NCBI GenBank assembly: GCA_016792845.1
Contig: JAEUKH010000028.1
Span: 62,001 to 126,000 of the forward strand
Direction: 5' to 3'
Length of the DNA: 64,000 bases
Source of the DNA: Myxococcales bacterium
Lineage (GTDB): Bacteria; Myxococcota_A; Polyangia; Polyangiales; Ga0077539
The notes under the pieces were generated by a model, which saw only the letters and a list, made by a program, of their open reading frames with translations, ran no database searches and was not told the DNA's origin. Below are positions 1 to 9,625 of this stretch, piece after piece. The position numbers were made by a program, and so were the translations under genes. Position 1 is the first letter of the stretch. Every line of letters starts with the position of its first letter.

Positions 1-441
1 GCCATCGACGACGACCTCTCGGCCCTCGCGACGGTGCTCGCGGCGTGTGAGGTGCGCCCGCGGGTGGTGGCGCTCTTGAGCCGCGTCGACGAGCTCGACC
101 CGCCCGATCTGTGGCCGCCCGAGGGCACCGAGAAGTTGCGCGCGATCGCCCGCGCCGAAGCGAGAATTCGAGCGCACTTCGAGCGCTTTCGCATCGGCGA
201 GGGCGTCGAAGTCGTACCCCTCTCGGCGCTCGAAGAAGAAGACTACCCCCGCCGGTGGAACCTCGACCCAGTCGCCCGCGCCCTCGGTGCCGGTGCCCCA
301 TCGTCGGGGCAGCTCTCGGCCCTCGACGCCTTCTCGAAGCTCGTCGCTCGGTGCGTCGATGAGGGGCTCGCGCTGCGTCACGACGGGGGCGATCGCGGGG
401 GGCTCATCGCGCGCCTCGCGCACCGTGGAGACCTGGGGTAG
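1..441 (+). CDS. GTPase-like protein, C-terminal part (5' end outside window)
   Basis: The reading frame is open from base 1, so the gene begins before the window; 146 residues are visible. The segment VVALLSRVDELDP has the form of the G4 guanine-recognition loop of P-loop GTPases (usually NKxD, here degenerate SRVD). About 45 residues later, VEVVPLSAL resembles G5. An amphipathic Ala/Arg-rich helix lies between them, as in Era/dynamin-like GTPases. G1 to G3 would lie upstream and cannot be seen, so the family is inferred. The gene converges on the next one with a 10-bp gap. Confidence 0.5.
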   Translation, partial: AIDDDLSALATVLAACEVRPRVVALLSRVDELDPPDLWPPEGTEKLRAIARAEARIRAHFERFRIGEGVEVVPLSALEEEDYPRRWNLDPVARALGAGAPSSGQLSALDAFSKLVARCVDEGLALRHDGGDRGGLIARLAHRGDLG

Positions 442-451
442 TCGGCTTGTC

Positions 452-1936
452 TTACTGGTTGTTCAGCCAGATCGGGGCGCTCACGAGGTACTGCGTCTCG
501 GGCCCCGGCGGGCCAGGCTCGGGGCTCGCATAGACGACCGCCCAGACGAGGCCCTCGGTGTCGAGGGTCGGCTCCCAAGACTGAACGTTGCCGTTGAGAA
601 CCTCGGTGCCGGTCGGGCCGACCACCCGCGCGGGGGTGTCGAAGCGGTCGTTGCGGTTGGTGTAGAGCCTGAAGATCCACCGCGCGGTGTTGCCCGCGAG
701 GTTCGCCCGCACCCGGAGACGGAGGCTCTCGCGCGGCCCGAGGGTCGAGCCCATCAGCGCCTCGGGGCTGCCGTCGCCGTGGAGGCTCAGCACGCGGATC
801 CAGTTGCGTTGGTTGCCGGGGTGATTGGCGAAGCTCACATGGCGCCTCACGCTCTCGCGGAGGGTCGCGCGGTACCGGGCGGGGCTCCACGCGCGGCGGT
901 CGACCCAGAGGCCGAAGCCCTTGGCTTGCTCGGCGCCGGGGTAAAACCGGTGCATGTCACTGTCCCACACGGGCGAGAGCTGCCAGCGCCCGTTGAGGAA
1001 GCGGAAGTACGCGTTCAGCCCGTCGACCTGGTTGTTGCCGTTGCCGCCGTCGTCGTTGCCGCCGTTGAGCTCGATGAGCTCGGTGTTGGGGTGACGGCTC
1101 GGGTCGTCGTCGCGGTACGCGGCGTCATCGTCGTTGAACCACGCGGTCGGCCCAGACGGGTGCGTGATCACGGCCCAGGCTTGCGTTCTTGCAAGGTCGC
1201 GCTGGTATTGGGGCCAGCTCGTGTAGCCCTGCACGTTGAGGGCGGGGCCGAATTCGTCGGCGCCGATGTTCTGAACGACCTGGTGCCAGGCTTCGTAGAC
1301 GCGGCTCCCGTTGGGTCGCACATACCCCAGGCGGTACTCGACGCCGCAGCCTGCGAAGTGAGCGTCGTCGGTGGCCTCGCGGGCGCGGGCGCTGCACTGG
1401 TCGAACTCCTGGGCCGAGATTCCGCCGTTGTTGACGGGCGTTTGGGCGTGGTCGGTGATCCACACGAAGTCGGCGCCGAGGGCGTGGGCGCGGTTCATCA
1501 TCGCGAGGGCGGGGTGGTCACCGTCGCCTGAGAAGTTCGAATGGACGTGCCCGTCACCCCACACCGGGTCTGGGTACGCGGCGGGGTCGATGCGCTCAGA
1601 GTCCCACCAGAAGCGTCGCGTCGGCGTTGGCGCAGGCGCGTCTCGGGGCGCGGGCGCATCGCTGGGCCCGGGCGCATCGCGTGGCGCTCCGAGGTCTTGG
1701 GGCGCGGGTCGGTCAACGCCGGCGTCGCGCGTCGCGTCGTCGTTGAGGGCGTCGAAGCGTGGGGCGTCGGGCGTCGCGGCGCCATCGAGGAGCGCCTCGG
1801 TCGCGTCGGCCGCGGCGGTCGCGTCGTGTGGCATCGCCGCGTCGAGGCCGTCGACGCGGGGCGCTGGCGCCGAGTTGCCGCAGCCCATCGCCGAGAGCAA
1901 GAGCAGAGCGCCGAGGGGGCGTGAAGGCGGCCGCAT
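452..1936 (-). CDS. PHP-domain (CehA/McbA-like) metallophosphoesterase lipoprotein
   Basis: A 494-aa protein with an N-terminal lipoprotein signal (lipobox LSAMGC, Cys19) and a low-complexity Asp/Ala/Pro linker to about residue 107. The catalytic part then begins with GDGHVHSNFSGDG (His130, His132) and ITDHAQ, the metal-binding start of the PHP/polymerase-histidinol-phosphatase fold, as in secreted CehA/McbA-type hydrolases. The protein is probably membrane-anchored and exported. It follows the gene at 1976 in the same direction with a 39-bp gap, and three consecutive lipoprotein genes lie on this strand. The substrate cannot be deduced. Confidence 0.8.
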   Translation of the reverse strand: MRPPSRPLGALLLLSAMGCGNSAPAPRVDGLDAAMPHDATAAADATEALLDGAATPDAPRFDALNDDATRDAGVDRPAPQDLGAPRDAPGPSDAPAPRDAPAPTPTRRFWWDSERIDPAAYPDPVWGDGHVHSNFSGDGDHPALAMMNRAHALGADFVWITDHAQTPVNNGGISAQEFDQCSARAREATDDAHFAGCGVEYRLGYVRPNGSRVYEAWHQVVQNIGADEFGPALNVQGYTSWPQYQRDLARTQAWAVITHPSGPTAWFNDDDAAYRDDDPSRHPNTELIELNGGNDDGGNGNNQVDGLNAYFRFLNGRWQLSPVWDSDMHRFYPGAEQAKGFGLWVDRRAWSPARYRATLRESVRRHVSFANHPGNQRNWIRVLSLHGDGSPEALMGSTLGPRESLRLRVRANLAGNTARWIFRLYTNRNDRFDTPARVVGPTGTEVLNGNVQSWEPTLDTEGLVWAVVYASPEPGPPGPETQYLVSAPIWLNNQ

Positions 1937-1975
1937 CGAGAGAGTGTAAGCGAAACCGAGGGCCGCGCGTGGGCC

Positions 1976-2863
1976 TCAGTCGGGCGTGTAGGCGCACCGG
2001 GCGCCGAGGTCGTAGTCGCGAAAGGCGGGGTGCTCGCCGCTGCGCCAGGTGGTGCTGAGGCGCTCGGGCTGGTCGTTGTTCCACCCGCCGCCGCGGGTGA
2101 CGCGGGCGCTGCCTGAGGCGGGGCCGCTGGGGTTCTGCGACGGGTCGGCGCTGTAGCTGTTGGCGTACCAGTCTGCGGTCCACTCCCAGACGTTGCCCGC
2201 CATGTCTTCGAGGCCGAAGGGCGAGGCCCCCGCGGGGTGTCGGCCTACGGGGCTCGGGCCCACGCCGTGGCACGACTCCTGGTTCACGCTCCAGTCGATC
2301 TGCTCGCACCCCGTCGGCGGCGTCTCACCCCACGGGAAGCGCCGCCCGTCGGTGCCCCGCGCGGCGAGCTCCCACTCGGCCTCGGTGGGCAAGCGCCCGC
2401 CCATGTACCGACAGAACGCATCGGCCTGACCCCAATCGATGTTCGACACCGGCGCCTCGGCCTCGGGCGGCGTCGCCACCGGCCGCGTGCACGCGCCCGC
2501 CGTGACGCAGCGGGTGTACGCGCCCACGGTGATCTCGGTGCGGTCGATGCAGTAGGCGTCGAGGCGCACGGCGTGGGCGGGGCGCTCATCGGCGGCGCCG
2601 TCGTCTCGCCCCATGGTGAAGGTCGACCGCGCGATGAGCACCGCGCCATCAGGGCAGGGTCGACGGGTCGTCGCGGCGTCGCGCTCGTGGCCGCCATCGC
2701 CCGCGAGGGCCGCGTCGGTGAGGCGCGCGGCGTCGGCGTCGCGGGCCGCTTCGAGGGCGCGCCAGCGGGGCCCCTCAGGGCCGCGGCGAGGCGCCTGTCG
2801 GCCCGCGAAGATGCAACCGATGCCGAGGGTGACGAGGGCGACGAGAGAGAGAGGGCGAGACAT
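1976..2863 (-). CDS. Formylglycine-generating-enzyme-like (SUMF1/PvdO family) lipoprotein
   Basis: A 295-aa lipoprotein (MSRPLSLVALVTLGIGC, lipid-accepting Cys17) with a linker to about residue 70 and then a complete SUMF1-type domain. Hallmarks include FTMG near the start, ERPAHAVRLDAYCIDRTEIT, the LPTEAEWE signature, FGLEDMAGNVWEWTADWY, and RGGGWNN near the end. Most family members outside true sulfatase activators act as generic secreted domains; the paired active-site cysteines of the enzyme are not obvious, so catalysis is uncertain. It lies between the giant protease gene and the PHP lipoprotein gene, in the same orientation. Confidence 0.85.
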   Translation of the reverse strand: MSRPLSLVALVTLGIGCIFAGRQAPRRGPEGPRWRALEAARDADAARLTDAALAGDGGHERDAATTRRPCPDGAVLIARSTFTMGRDDGAADERPAHAVRLDAYCIDRTEITVGAYTRCVTAGACTRPVATPPEAEAPVSNIDWGQADAFCRYMGGRLPTEAEWELAARGTDGRRFPWGETPPTGCEQIDWSVNQESCHGVGPSPVGRHPAGASPFGLEDMAGNVWEWTADWYANSYSADPSQNPSGPASGSARVTRGGGWNNDQPERLSTTWRSGEHPAFRDYDLGARCAYTPD

Positions 2864-2938
2864 CGCGGCGAAGCGTGAGGCTAGCGCAGCGGCGACGCGA
2901 GGGCCGAATTATTCAGCCCTCGGCGTCGGCAGAGGCGC

Positions 2939-5900
2939 TCAGCGGAGGGTGCCGTAGCCGAGCAAACGCGCCGCGTAGCGGGTCGCGTCGACGAGCCCCA
3001 CATAGTTGCGGAAGCGCGTCTCTGCGAGCACCTGACGACGGTTGTCTTGAGGGTACCGCGCGAGGGGCTGGCGGGTCGCCTCGTCGAGCACCACCTCGAC
3101 GCTGCCGTCGGCGCCGACGACGGGGCGCTCCTGGGCGTCGCGGCGCACCGCGTAGGTGTCGATGAGGAGCTCGTTCGCGTGGGCGATCATCCGTGAGGCG
3201 ATGCCGCGGTCGATGTTGACACCGTCAACATTGTCGGGGCCGTAGCGGCGGGCGACGTAGCGCACGCCGGTCTCGGGGTTGACGAAGCGCACGCGGTCGG
3301 CCTCGGCGATGTCGACGGCTTCGGGGCCGCCCTCGGTGTAGATGCGCATGCGGTGGATGGTGTCGAGGTTGCTGTTCAGCGACGAGAACAGCATCGAGTA
3401 GACCACCGTGGGCAGCTGTTGGCGGTACCCGATGTTGGGGAAGACGAGCTGGGCGCCCGAGGGGCGACGGGGGATGCCCGTCGGGTCGGTGGGGGTGGGC
3501 TGCGTCCACAAGGGGAGGACCGAGGGGGCGACGGCGGGGATGCCGCTCGTGCCGCCGCTCGGCAGCGTGGGGACGTGCATGGCGACGGCGTCCCAGTCTT
3601 CGGCGAGGACGCCGCCGAGGAGCCGGTCGAACGCGTCGGGCATGTCGGTGCGGAAGTTCACCTGGAACTCACGCCCGTCGAGAAACAGCGACCGCGTCAC
3701 GCTCGAAAACGTGGGCCGCGTGTCGGTCAACATAATCGCCGCGAGGGGCTTCTCGGGGAAGCTGCCCGCCCGCCGCGTGTACGCGTGATAGGCCCACGAC
3801 CCGCCGGTGGCGTTGTCGAACTCCTCGCCGATGAAGCGCCCGTCGATCACACCGATCTCGAAGGCCGGGTCGGTGGGCGTGCCGTCGGGCACATCGAAGA
3901 GCGGCCGATGCCCAGGCACGGGGTCTGCCATGCGCTCATAGAGCCCCACCTCCGGCCGCAGCATCACCCCCGCGAAGAAGTCGAAGATCTGCGTGCCCGC
4001 GATGAGGTACGGGCGCAGCCAGTTGTCGTCGCGGGTGAGCCGCGTGTAGAGGATGGGCGAGAGGGCCTGCGAGTAGTACGCCGTGTCGCGGGCTACGCTC
4101 CAGTGGTAGCCCCGCAGCCGACGAAAGATCGCCCGCGCGAGGTACGCCGGGATGCCCATCTCGTTGAACTCGCGCTGCCCGCGCCGAAAGTACAGCGTAG
4201 GGTAGGTCTGCTCGTACTTGCGCACCGACGACTGGGTCACCTCGTAGATGTCGGCGCCCTGGTCGAAGTAGTTGATGTGGGGGTAGCCCGTGCCGATGTC
4301 CCACGCCACGCGGTAGCCCCAACGGAGGGCGTTGCCGCCCGTGCGCGCGTCGTTGCGGGTGCGCCAGCTCGCCGCCACCCGGTCTGAGCCCGCGGCGGTG
4401 GGCGTGGTCTCAAAGTCAACCATCGCGGCGTGGTCGCGCGGCCCAAATTGGCACAACTTGCCATCGATCACGCGCCACTTGTAGCGCGCCCGCTCTTCGG
4501 GGGTCGCGTCGCGGCATCGCGCGGGGTCGAAGACGTTCATCTGCCGCGCGAGCTCGGTGTAGTGAATGGGCAAGACGCCCTCTTCTTCGAGCACCGGGTC
4601 GCGATAACGAATCTGGTCGAGCTCTGAGAGCTGGGTACGGAGCCGCGCCGAGAAGCGATCTTGTTCGGTGGCTGCGGTGCCGCCGCGGGCCGGGTCGAGC
4701 TCCATGGTCTCGAGCACGCGACCGTAGAGGATGCCCATGGCGTAGTGGTCGTAGGCGCCGATGCCCACGGTCTCGCCGAAGCGCTCCCACTGGTACTCCA
4801 TGGTGGTGGTGTTGCCGAAGTACTCGGCGGCGGGGTGCCCGTCGGTGGCGGGGTCGATGCCGAGCTCGTCGTCGCTGGGCGGGTCGAGGTAGCGCGGGCC
4901 CATGCAGTTGTCGTCGTTGCGGTCGCTCGCACGGACCGACGCGCAGTTGTTGGCGTTGCAGACCGGCGTGCAGGTGCGATTCGCCTGGCCGTTGCGCGTG
5001 CGGAGCTGCCAGTACTGCGGGTTGTAGTTCATCGAGTCGTAGCTCGACACGGGCACGTGATAGAGCCCGAGCGAGTGGCCGATCTCGTGGAGGGCGATGC
5101 CCTTGTATGCCTCGATGCGAAGGTCGTTGAAGATGCGGCGGGCCCGCACCTCGGGGCTCAGATCGCGGTAGCGGTTCAGGTACCACCGCGCGACCCCTTG
5201 GAGGTCTTGCGAGCCCACCACCGGCGGGGCCGCGTCTTGGAAGCAGAAGCCGCGCCGTTCGAGCCGCTGCATGAGCTGCGCGTGGCGGGTCTCGGCGAAC
5301 TCGGGGTCCATCCGGCGCAGGGGCGAGGTCTGATCGAGCAGCGATTGGGTGCGGTTGGCGTTGGGGTCGAAGCCGAGCGCGGCCAACCACGAGGGGCTGA
5401 TCATGTCGGCTTCGAGCGCGGTGTTGCGGAGCTGCGTCGCGGCGGCCTCGTAGCGGGCGGCCGATTGGGCGTTCTCGCTCCCGGCGGGCAAGGCCGACTG
5501 CAAGAGCTGGTCGTGGTTCGACACGGCGGCGGAGCCCGAGGCCGCGCGGGCCGTCGAGACGCCGTTGGCGCGGGCCGCGGCGTTGCCGTTGACGCCCCGC
5601 ACGCGCGCCTCGATCTCGTCGGCGGGCATGGCCCCGCGCACCCCGGCGGCGGGGTTACGGAGCTGCGCGGCGAAGCGTTGGGCGGCGGCGCCGTCGATGT
5701 AGTCTTGGACGCTCAGCTCGCCGAGCGCCAGCAGGATGAAATCGCGCTGTTGGGCGGCGGCGAAGTCGACCGAGCGGCCCATGTTCATGCCGCCGTTCGA
5801 GACCACCTCGCCGGTGAGAGGGTCGTAGCCCCAGTGGGCGATGCCGCCGAAGGGGGCGCGCGAGTTGCCGGGCCAGAAGGTGATGTGGTTGTACCGCACG

Positions 5901-7498
5901 TCGCCGAGTCGGGCGCTGTACCCCGGCTCGCGGCACGCGGTGCTGTCGTCGGCGCGCACGGGGTTGTGACAGATCACCACCGCGGGCCCGTTGGCGGCCT
6001 TCGGGCGCGGCCCGAGGAAGGCCCCGTCCTCCTGGGCCACGGTGCCGCTGTCGAAGAACTGGTCGTGGCAGGCCTCGCGTGCGCCGCCGGTGCGACGGCA
6101 CTCGACCTCGCGGGCGTTCGCGACGGCCTGCATGATGGCCATGTTCCACGAGCGGATGATGTCTTCTGAGGCGCCGCGCACGAAGGCCCCGCGGCTCACC
6201 TCGTCGGCGGTCGGCAGCCGAAACGTGTCGTTGCCGTCGGCCCGCTCGACGGTGACGTGATCTTGCATCTCGGGCAGCATCTCGCGGTTGATGTAGTACG
6301 CGATGGGCCGCACCTGACGGCGCCGGTAGGGCAGGGTGCAGCGCTGCATCACGAGGTCGCACTGCGAGCCCGCGCGGCTCGCGTCGCCGCTCGCGCCGCA
6401 CGCGTCGGCGGTGCCGTCGTTGTTCTCGTCGGCGTTCGACGTGCAGCCCACCGCGGGCGCGAGGTGCGACTGCATCCACACGTTGTGGATCATCGCGTAG
6501 CGATGAAAATTGCGGTCGTTGGTGCCGTACCCGGGGTCGAAGCCGTTGCGCTCGGCCCGCGGCCCGCCGACCAGATCGAAGGGCTGCTCGGTCAGCTCAA
6601 GGGGCTCAAAATCGCGGTCTTCGACGCGGCGAAAGCTCGTGCGAATGGTGGTCTCTTGCGGGTTGCAAGAGTACACCGGGCCCTGGGCGAAGAAGTTGGC
6701 GATGAGGCAGGTCGGCAGCGGCTCGCCGAAGACGTGAGACATCTCGGGCTGCACGAGCCAGCGCGAGGTGACGTCGAAGTAGCCGCCGGGGTGATTGCGG
6801 GGGTTCGGCGCCCGCACGCACTGCCCGCTGGCCTCGTCGCGCACCATGCCGGGCTGCATCTCGCAGAAATTGTTGGTGTTCGGCGAGCGGGGGTTGGTCT
6901 CGTTGTAGGCCACCGGCGAGAACGAGAGGTCGCCGAAGAGCGAGCCGTACCAGACCCAGGCCCAGTCGGGGTTGTCGACGAGGTTGCGCGTCCAGTCGAC
7001 GCGGATGTGATCGCGGAGGTACCACGGGCGATCGGTGACGTTCTCTTCGACGATGTTGAGCTCTTCGCCGGTGGTGGGGTTGTAGGCCCGCCGCACGTCG
7101 AAATGTGACTCGATGCGATACGCCGCGACGATGAGCCCGGTCTGGGTGCGCCCGCCGGCGCGGCCCCGGCCGTCGGAGTTGGTGACGTACTCGTACGCCT
7201 TCCGCGCGATGAGGAGGTTCTCTTGGACCTCCCACCGAATGCGCTCGACGTCATCGTAGGTGCCGACGGGCATGAGCGACTGGTCGGCGGGCGAATCGAC
7301 GACGTAGTTGTTCATGTAGAATTCAGGGTCATCTTGGGCGCCCGTATAGTCGGCGCCGACAAAGAATGACTTCTGCATCGACCACGGTCGGGTGCGGTCG
7401 ATGGGCTCACGCTCTTGCGCGCAGTGGGCGCCGCCAAGCGCGAGCGCGGTCAGACACAACGCCGCCAGCCGAGCCGAGGGCGTACGAAGACGAAACAT
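2939..7498 (-). CDS. Giant metzincin-like zinc metalloprotease lipoprotein
   Basis: A 1519-aa protein with a lipoprotein signal (LGGAHC lipobox near residue 27). The zinc site HEIGHSLGLYH (His804, His808, His814; Glu805 as base) is a full metzincin HExxHxxGxxH motif. A nearby SYDSMNY segment can serve as the Met-turn. The N-terminal 750 residues contain WY-rich and Cys-bearing stretches without a family I can name. The start is supported by GGAGG at 7506-7510, 7-8 bp before the ATG. It is probably an outer-surface or periplasmic protease and is the first of three lipoprotein genes read leftward. Confidence 0.78.
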   Translation of the reverse strand: MFRLRTPSARLAALCLTALALGGAHCAQEREPIDRTRPWSMQKSFFVGADYTGAQDDPEFYMNNYVVDSPADQSLMPVGTYDDVERIRWEVQENLLIARKAYEYVTNSDGRGRAGGRTQTGLIVAAYRIESHFDVRRAYNPTTGEELNIVEENVTDRPWYLRDHIRVDWTRNLVDNPDWAWVWYGSLFGDLSFSPVAYNETNPRSPNTNNFCEMQPGMVRDEASGQCVRAPNPRNHPGGYFDVTSRWLVQPEMSHVFGEPLPTCLIANFFAQGPVYSCNPQETTIRTSFRRVEDRDFEPLELTEQPFDLVGGPRAERNGFDPGYGTNDRNFHRYAMIHNVWMQSHLAPAVGCTSNADENNDGTADACGASGDASRAGSQCDLVMQRCTLPYRRRQVRPIAYYINREMLPEMQDHVTVERADGNDTFRLPTADEVSRGAFVRGASEDIIRSWNMAIMQAVANAREVECRRTGGAREACHDQFFDSGTVAQEDGAFLGPRPKAANGPAVVICHNPVRADDSTACREPGYSARLGDVRYNHITFWPGNSRAPFGGIAHWGYDPLTGEVVSNGGMNMGRSVDFAAAQQRDFILLALGELSVQDYIDGAAAQRFAAQLRNPAAGVRGAMPADEIEARVRGVNGNAAARANGVSTARAASGSAAVSNHDQLLQSALPAGSENAQSAARYEAAATQLRNTALEADMISPSWLAALGFDPNANRTQSLLDQTSPLRRMDPEFAETRHAQLMQRLERRGFCFQDAAPPVVGSQDLQGVARWYLNRYRDLSPEVRARRIFNDLRIEAYKGIALHEIGHSLGLYHVPVSSYDSMNYNPQYWQLRTRNGQANRTCTPVCNANNCASVRASDRNDDNCMGPRYLDPPSDDELGIDPATDGHPAAEYFGNTTTMEYQWERFGETVGIGAYDHYAMGILYGRVLETMELDPARGGTAATEQDRFSARLRTQLSELDQIRYRDPVLEEEGVLPIHYTELARQMNVFDPARCRDATPEERARYKWRVIDGKLCQFGPRDHAAMVDFETTPTAAGSDRVAASWRTRNDARTGGNALRWGYRVAWDIGTGYPHINYFDQGADIYEVTQSSVRKYEQTYPTLYFRRGQREFNEMGIPAYLARAIFRRLRGYHWSVARDTAYYSQALSPILYTRLTRDDNWLRPYLIAGTQIFDFFAGVMLRPEVGLYERMADPVPGHRPLFDVPDGTPTDPAFEIGVIDGRFIGEEFDNATGGSWAYHAYTRRAGSFPEKPLAAIMLTDTRPTFSSVTRSLFLDGREFQVNFRTDMPDAFDRLLGGVLAEDWDAVAMHVPTLPSGGTSGIPAVAPSVLPLWTQPTPTDPTGIPRRPSGAQLVFPNIGYRQQLPTVVYSMLFSSLNSNLDTIHRMRIYTEGGPEAVDIAEADRVRFVNPETGVRYVARRYGPDNVDGVNIDRGIASRMIAHANELLIDTYAVRRDAQERPVVGADGSVEVVLDEATRQPLARYPQDNRRQVLAETRFRNYVGLVDATRYAARLLGYGTLR

Positions 7499-7576
7499 CG
7501 CAGGGTACCTCCGAAAAAGTGCCCGGCGACCATACTCCCGATCGGCGCGGCGACGAAGCCCTACCGCGCCTTTCGC

Positions 7577-8359
7577 TCAGGCCCGCTGTTCGACCGCGGG
7601 GGCGGGGTCGGCCTCGCGCGAGGTCACCGCCACGCCGTAGATGAACCCGCCGACGGTGTAGAGCGTCGAGAGCGCGATGAGGTACGGCGCGAAGCGGTGC
7701 AGGGGGATGAACACATAGACCGTGAGCATCACCACCAGCTGGCCCGCTTTGACGACGGGGTTCGGCGAGATCTTGAGCTTCGGCATCGGGAGGTTCGACA
7801 CCATCAGCACGAGGTTCGAGGCCATCCAGACGACGAGGCCGGTGAGCCAGGCCGCGGGCAGCGAGAGGCTCTGGTGCGCGAGGAAGGCGCTCGCGAGGAG
7901 GCCCCCCGACGAGGTCGACGGCAGGCCGCGAAAGAACCGCGGGTCGTTGGTGGCCGTGGTGAGGTTGAACTTCGCGAGGCGCGCCGCGGCGGCGAGCACA
8001 TACACCGCGGCCACGGCCTGGAGCGCCGTCGCGGCGAGACCCGACGACCAGGGCTCGGGGAGCAGGGTCGGCACGGCGCGCGACACCAGCGCCGCGGGTG
8101 AAATACCGAAGGTCACGAAATCGCTGAAAGAGTCGAGCTGGACGCCGAACTCGCTCGACGCGTTCAGCCGCCGCGCCACCGCGCCGTCGAGCTTGTCGAG
8201 GAGCACCGCGTAGAGAATGAACCACGCGGCGGTGGCGAAGCCCTCGGGCCCCGTCGCCGTCAGCGACGTGCGGATCGACGCGAGGCCGAACACCAGCCCC
8301 ACACACGTCACCGCGTTGGGCGCAACATACCGAGCGGGGAAGGAATCAAACAGCTTCAT
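7577..8359 (-). CDS. pssA: CDP-alcohol phosphatidyltransferase, probably phosphatidylserine synthase
   Basis: A 260-aa membrane protein. The CDP-OH-P signature DG-x2-AR-x8-G-x3-D-x3-D is complete at residues 55-80 (Asp55, Asp58-Gly59, Arg63, Gly72, Asp76, Asp80). About six to eight hydrophobic segments follow. The early placement of the motif and the overall length fit the PssA branch (CDP-diacylglycerol plus L-serine to phosphatidylserine plus CMP), but phosphatidylcholine or archaetidylserine synthases share this layout, so the substrate is inferred. It ends 78 bp before the start of the protease gene and follows the DUF218 gene by 15 bp, suggesting cotranscription with that gene. Confidence 0.8.
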   Translation of the reverse strand: MKLFDSFPARYVAPNAVTCVGLVFGLASIRTSLTATGPEGFATAAWFILYAVLLDKLDGAVARRLNASSEFGVQLDSFSDFVTFGISPAALVSRAVPTLLPEPWSSGLAATALQAVAAVYVLAAAARLAKFNLTTATNDPRFFRGLPSTSSGGLLASAFLAHQSLSLPAAWLTGLVVWMASNLVLMVSNLPMPKLKISPNPVVKAGQLVVMLTVYVFIPLHRFAPYLIALSTLYTVGGFIYGVAVTSREADPAPAVEQRA

Positions 8360-8374
8360 CGCAGGCTCGTACCC

Positions 8375-9463
8375 TCATCGGCCAGGCACGGTGCGTCTGT
8401 GCAAGGCCCGGTCAAGCCAAAGCACATACAGCGCCGCGGCTTCGCGCGCCACAAACCACGGCATCTTCAACATCACATGCTGCATCGGCGCGGGGTCGGT
8501 GCGGACCTCAAGCTGCGCCTCGCGGGCGTAGAGCCCCGCCACCCGCGGCAGATGGTAGGCGTGGCTCACTGCGATGAGCCGCCGGAGGTGGAGCACCCGC
8601 GCATAGGCGGCGCTGTTCTGCACCGTCGCCGCCGTGTCAAAGCCGCGCGTGTCGCGCACCACCAAGGCCCGCGGCACCCCTTGGGCGACGGCCCGCGCGA
8701 GCATGGCCTCGGTCTCGTCGACGGGCCCATCGCCGGGCCCGCCCGAGAAGAACAGCCTTGTGGTGCGGCCCGCGTGGAAGAGCGCCACGGCGCGGTCGAC
8801 GCGGTCGATGAGGGCGTGCGAGGGGCGGCCGTCGGCGTAGGTTCGCGCGCCGAAGACCACCACCATGTCGGCGTCGCCCGCGGCCGCGGCGGGGCCGAGG
8901 CTGGCCATCACGAGCGTGGGGTAGAGCCCCAAGGTGAGCGCGGCCGCGGCGAGCGCCCAACGCGGCGCGGGGCGAAGCGGCGGTCGCAGCGCCAGGGCGG
9001 CCTCGGGGTCGGCCTCGGGGTCGGCGCTGGCCGCAGAGGGCAACGGGTCGCGGCGCCCGAGCGAGACCAGCACCACCGAGAGGAGCCCAGCCCAAGCCAA
9101 GGGCAAGAGCGCCAGGGTCGGCGCGCGCAAGCCCCCGAGGCTCAGCACGAGGTCGGTGAGCCCGCGGCCCGCGCAGAGCGTGAGCACAAACAGCAAGGTC
9201 AGAAAGGTCACCGTGTGACGCACCCGGCTCGCCCCCGCGGCGCTCACCGGCCTAAGCGCGTGCGCGGCCAGGGCCCCCGCGAGCCAGAGCTGAAACCCCC
9301 ACGACGCCCACAACGGAAAGGGCCGCCAATCGATCGACACCCCCGCCCCTCGGCCCGACACGAGGTCGCCCACGGTGAAGAGCAGCGCGAGCGCCGCGAG
9401 CCCGAAGCTCACGCCCCGCGCGATGCCAAGATGCCGAGACTCGCTCTCTAGCGAAAGGGCCAT
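8375..9463 (-). CDS. DUF218/YdcF-like (SanA/ElyC family) membrane protein
   Basis: The N-terminal half has about five hydrophobic segments. The C-terminal half carries a DUF218 domain: ADMVVVFGARTYADGRPSHAL, FSGGPGDG, ETEAML, then ISHAYHLPR, the usual order of conserved glycine and acid residues in YdcF/SanA/ElyC. Family members are linked to envelope/peptidoglycan or lipid-carrier homeostasis. I start at the ATG at 9463 (MALSLESESR), which leads directly into the first membrane segment; the frame stays open 25 codons further, but that extension is Cys/Arg-rich and lacks membrane character. The gene is divergent from the gene at 9626. Confidence 0.75.
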   Translation of the reverse strand: MALSLESESRHLGIARGVSFGLAALALLFTVGDLVSGRGAGVSIDWRPFPLWASWGFQLWLAGALAAHALRPVSAAGASRVRHTVTFLTLLFVLTLCAGRGLTDLVLSLGGLRAPTLALLPLAWAGLLSVVLVSLGRRDPLPSAASADPEADPEAALALRPPLRPAPRWALAAAALTLGLYPTLVMASLGPAAAAGDADMVVVFGARTYADGRPSHALIDRVDRAVALFHAGRTTRLFFSGGPGDGPVDETEAMLARAVAQGVPRALVVRDTRGFDTAATVQNSAAYARVLHLRRLIAVSHAYHLPRVAGLYAREAQLEVRTDPAPMQHVMLKMPWFVAREAAALYVLWLDRALHRRTVPGR

Positions 9464-9565
9464 AAGGGGCGTTCTGCGTCGGCAGGGTAGCCGATTCGCG
9501 CGAAAATGCGTCGCGCAAATGTCACACTGCCGCCACACCGTCGCGGGTGCTAAGACCCCGACAAG

Positions 9566-9578
9566 GTGACGCTGTCAC
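9566..9578. promoter_or_regulatory. Small dyad in a divergent intergenic region
   Basis: GTGAC-gct-GTCAC is a perfect 5-bp inverted repeat lying between the divergent starts at 9463 and 9626. TAGGTT at 9611-9616, with GTGGCA 17 bp upstream, is a weak sigma-70-like pair for the rightward gene. The dyad could be an operator, but it is short and appears once here. Confidence 0.3.
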
Positions 9579-9625
9579 AGACGGCGCCGTGGCACAGGGT
9601 TTGGGTTCTGTAGGTTGAGCGCACG

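Noticed and set aside
9590..9604. TGGCACA-GGGT-TTGG as a sigma-54 promoter before the gene at 9626
   Set aside because: The -12 GC is GG and there is no nearby activator; the match is weaker than the ones in the sulfur locus.
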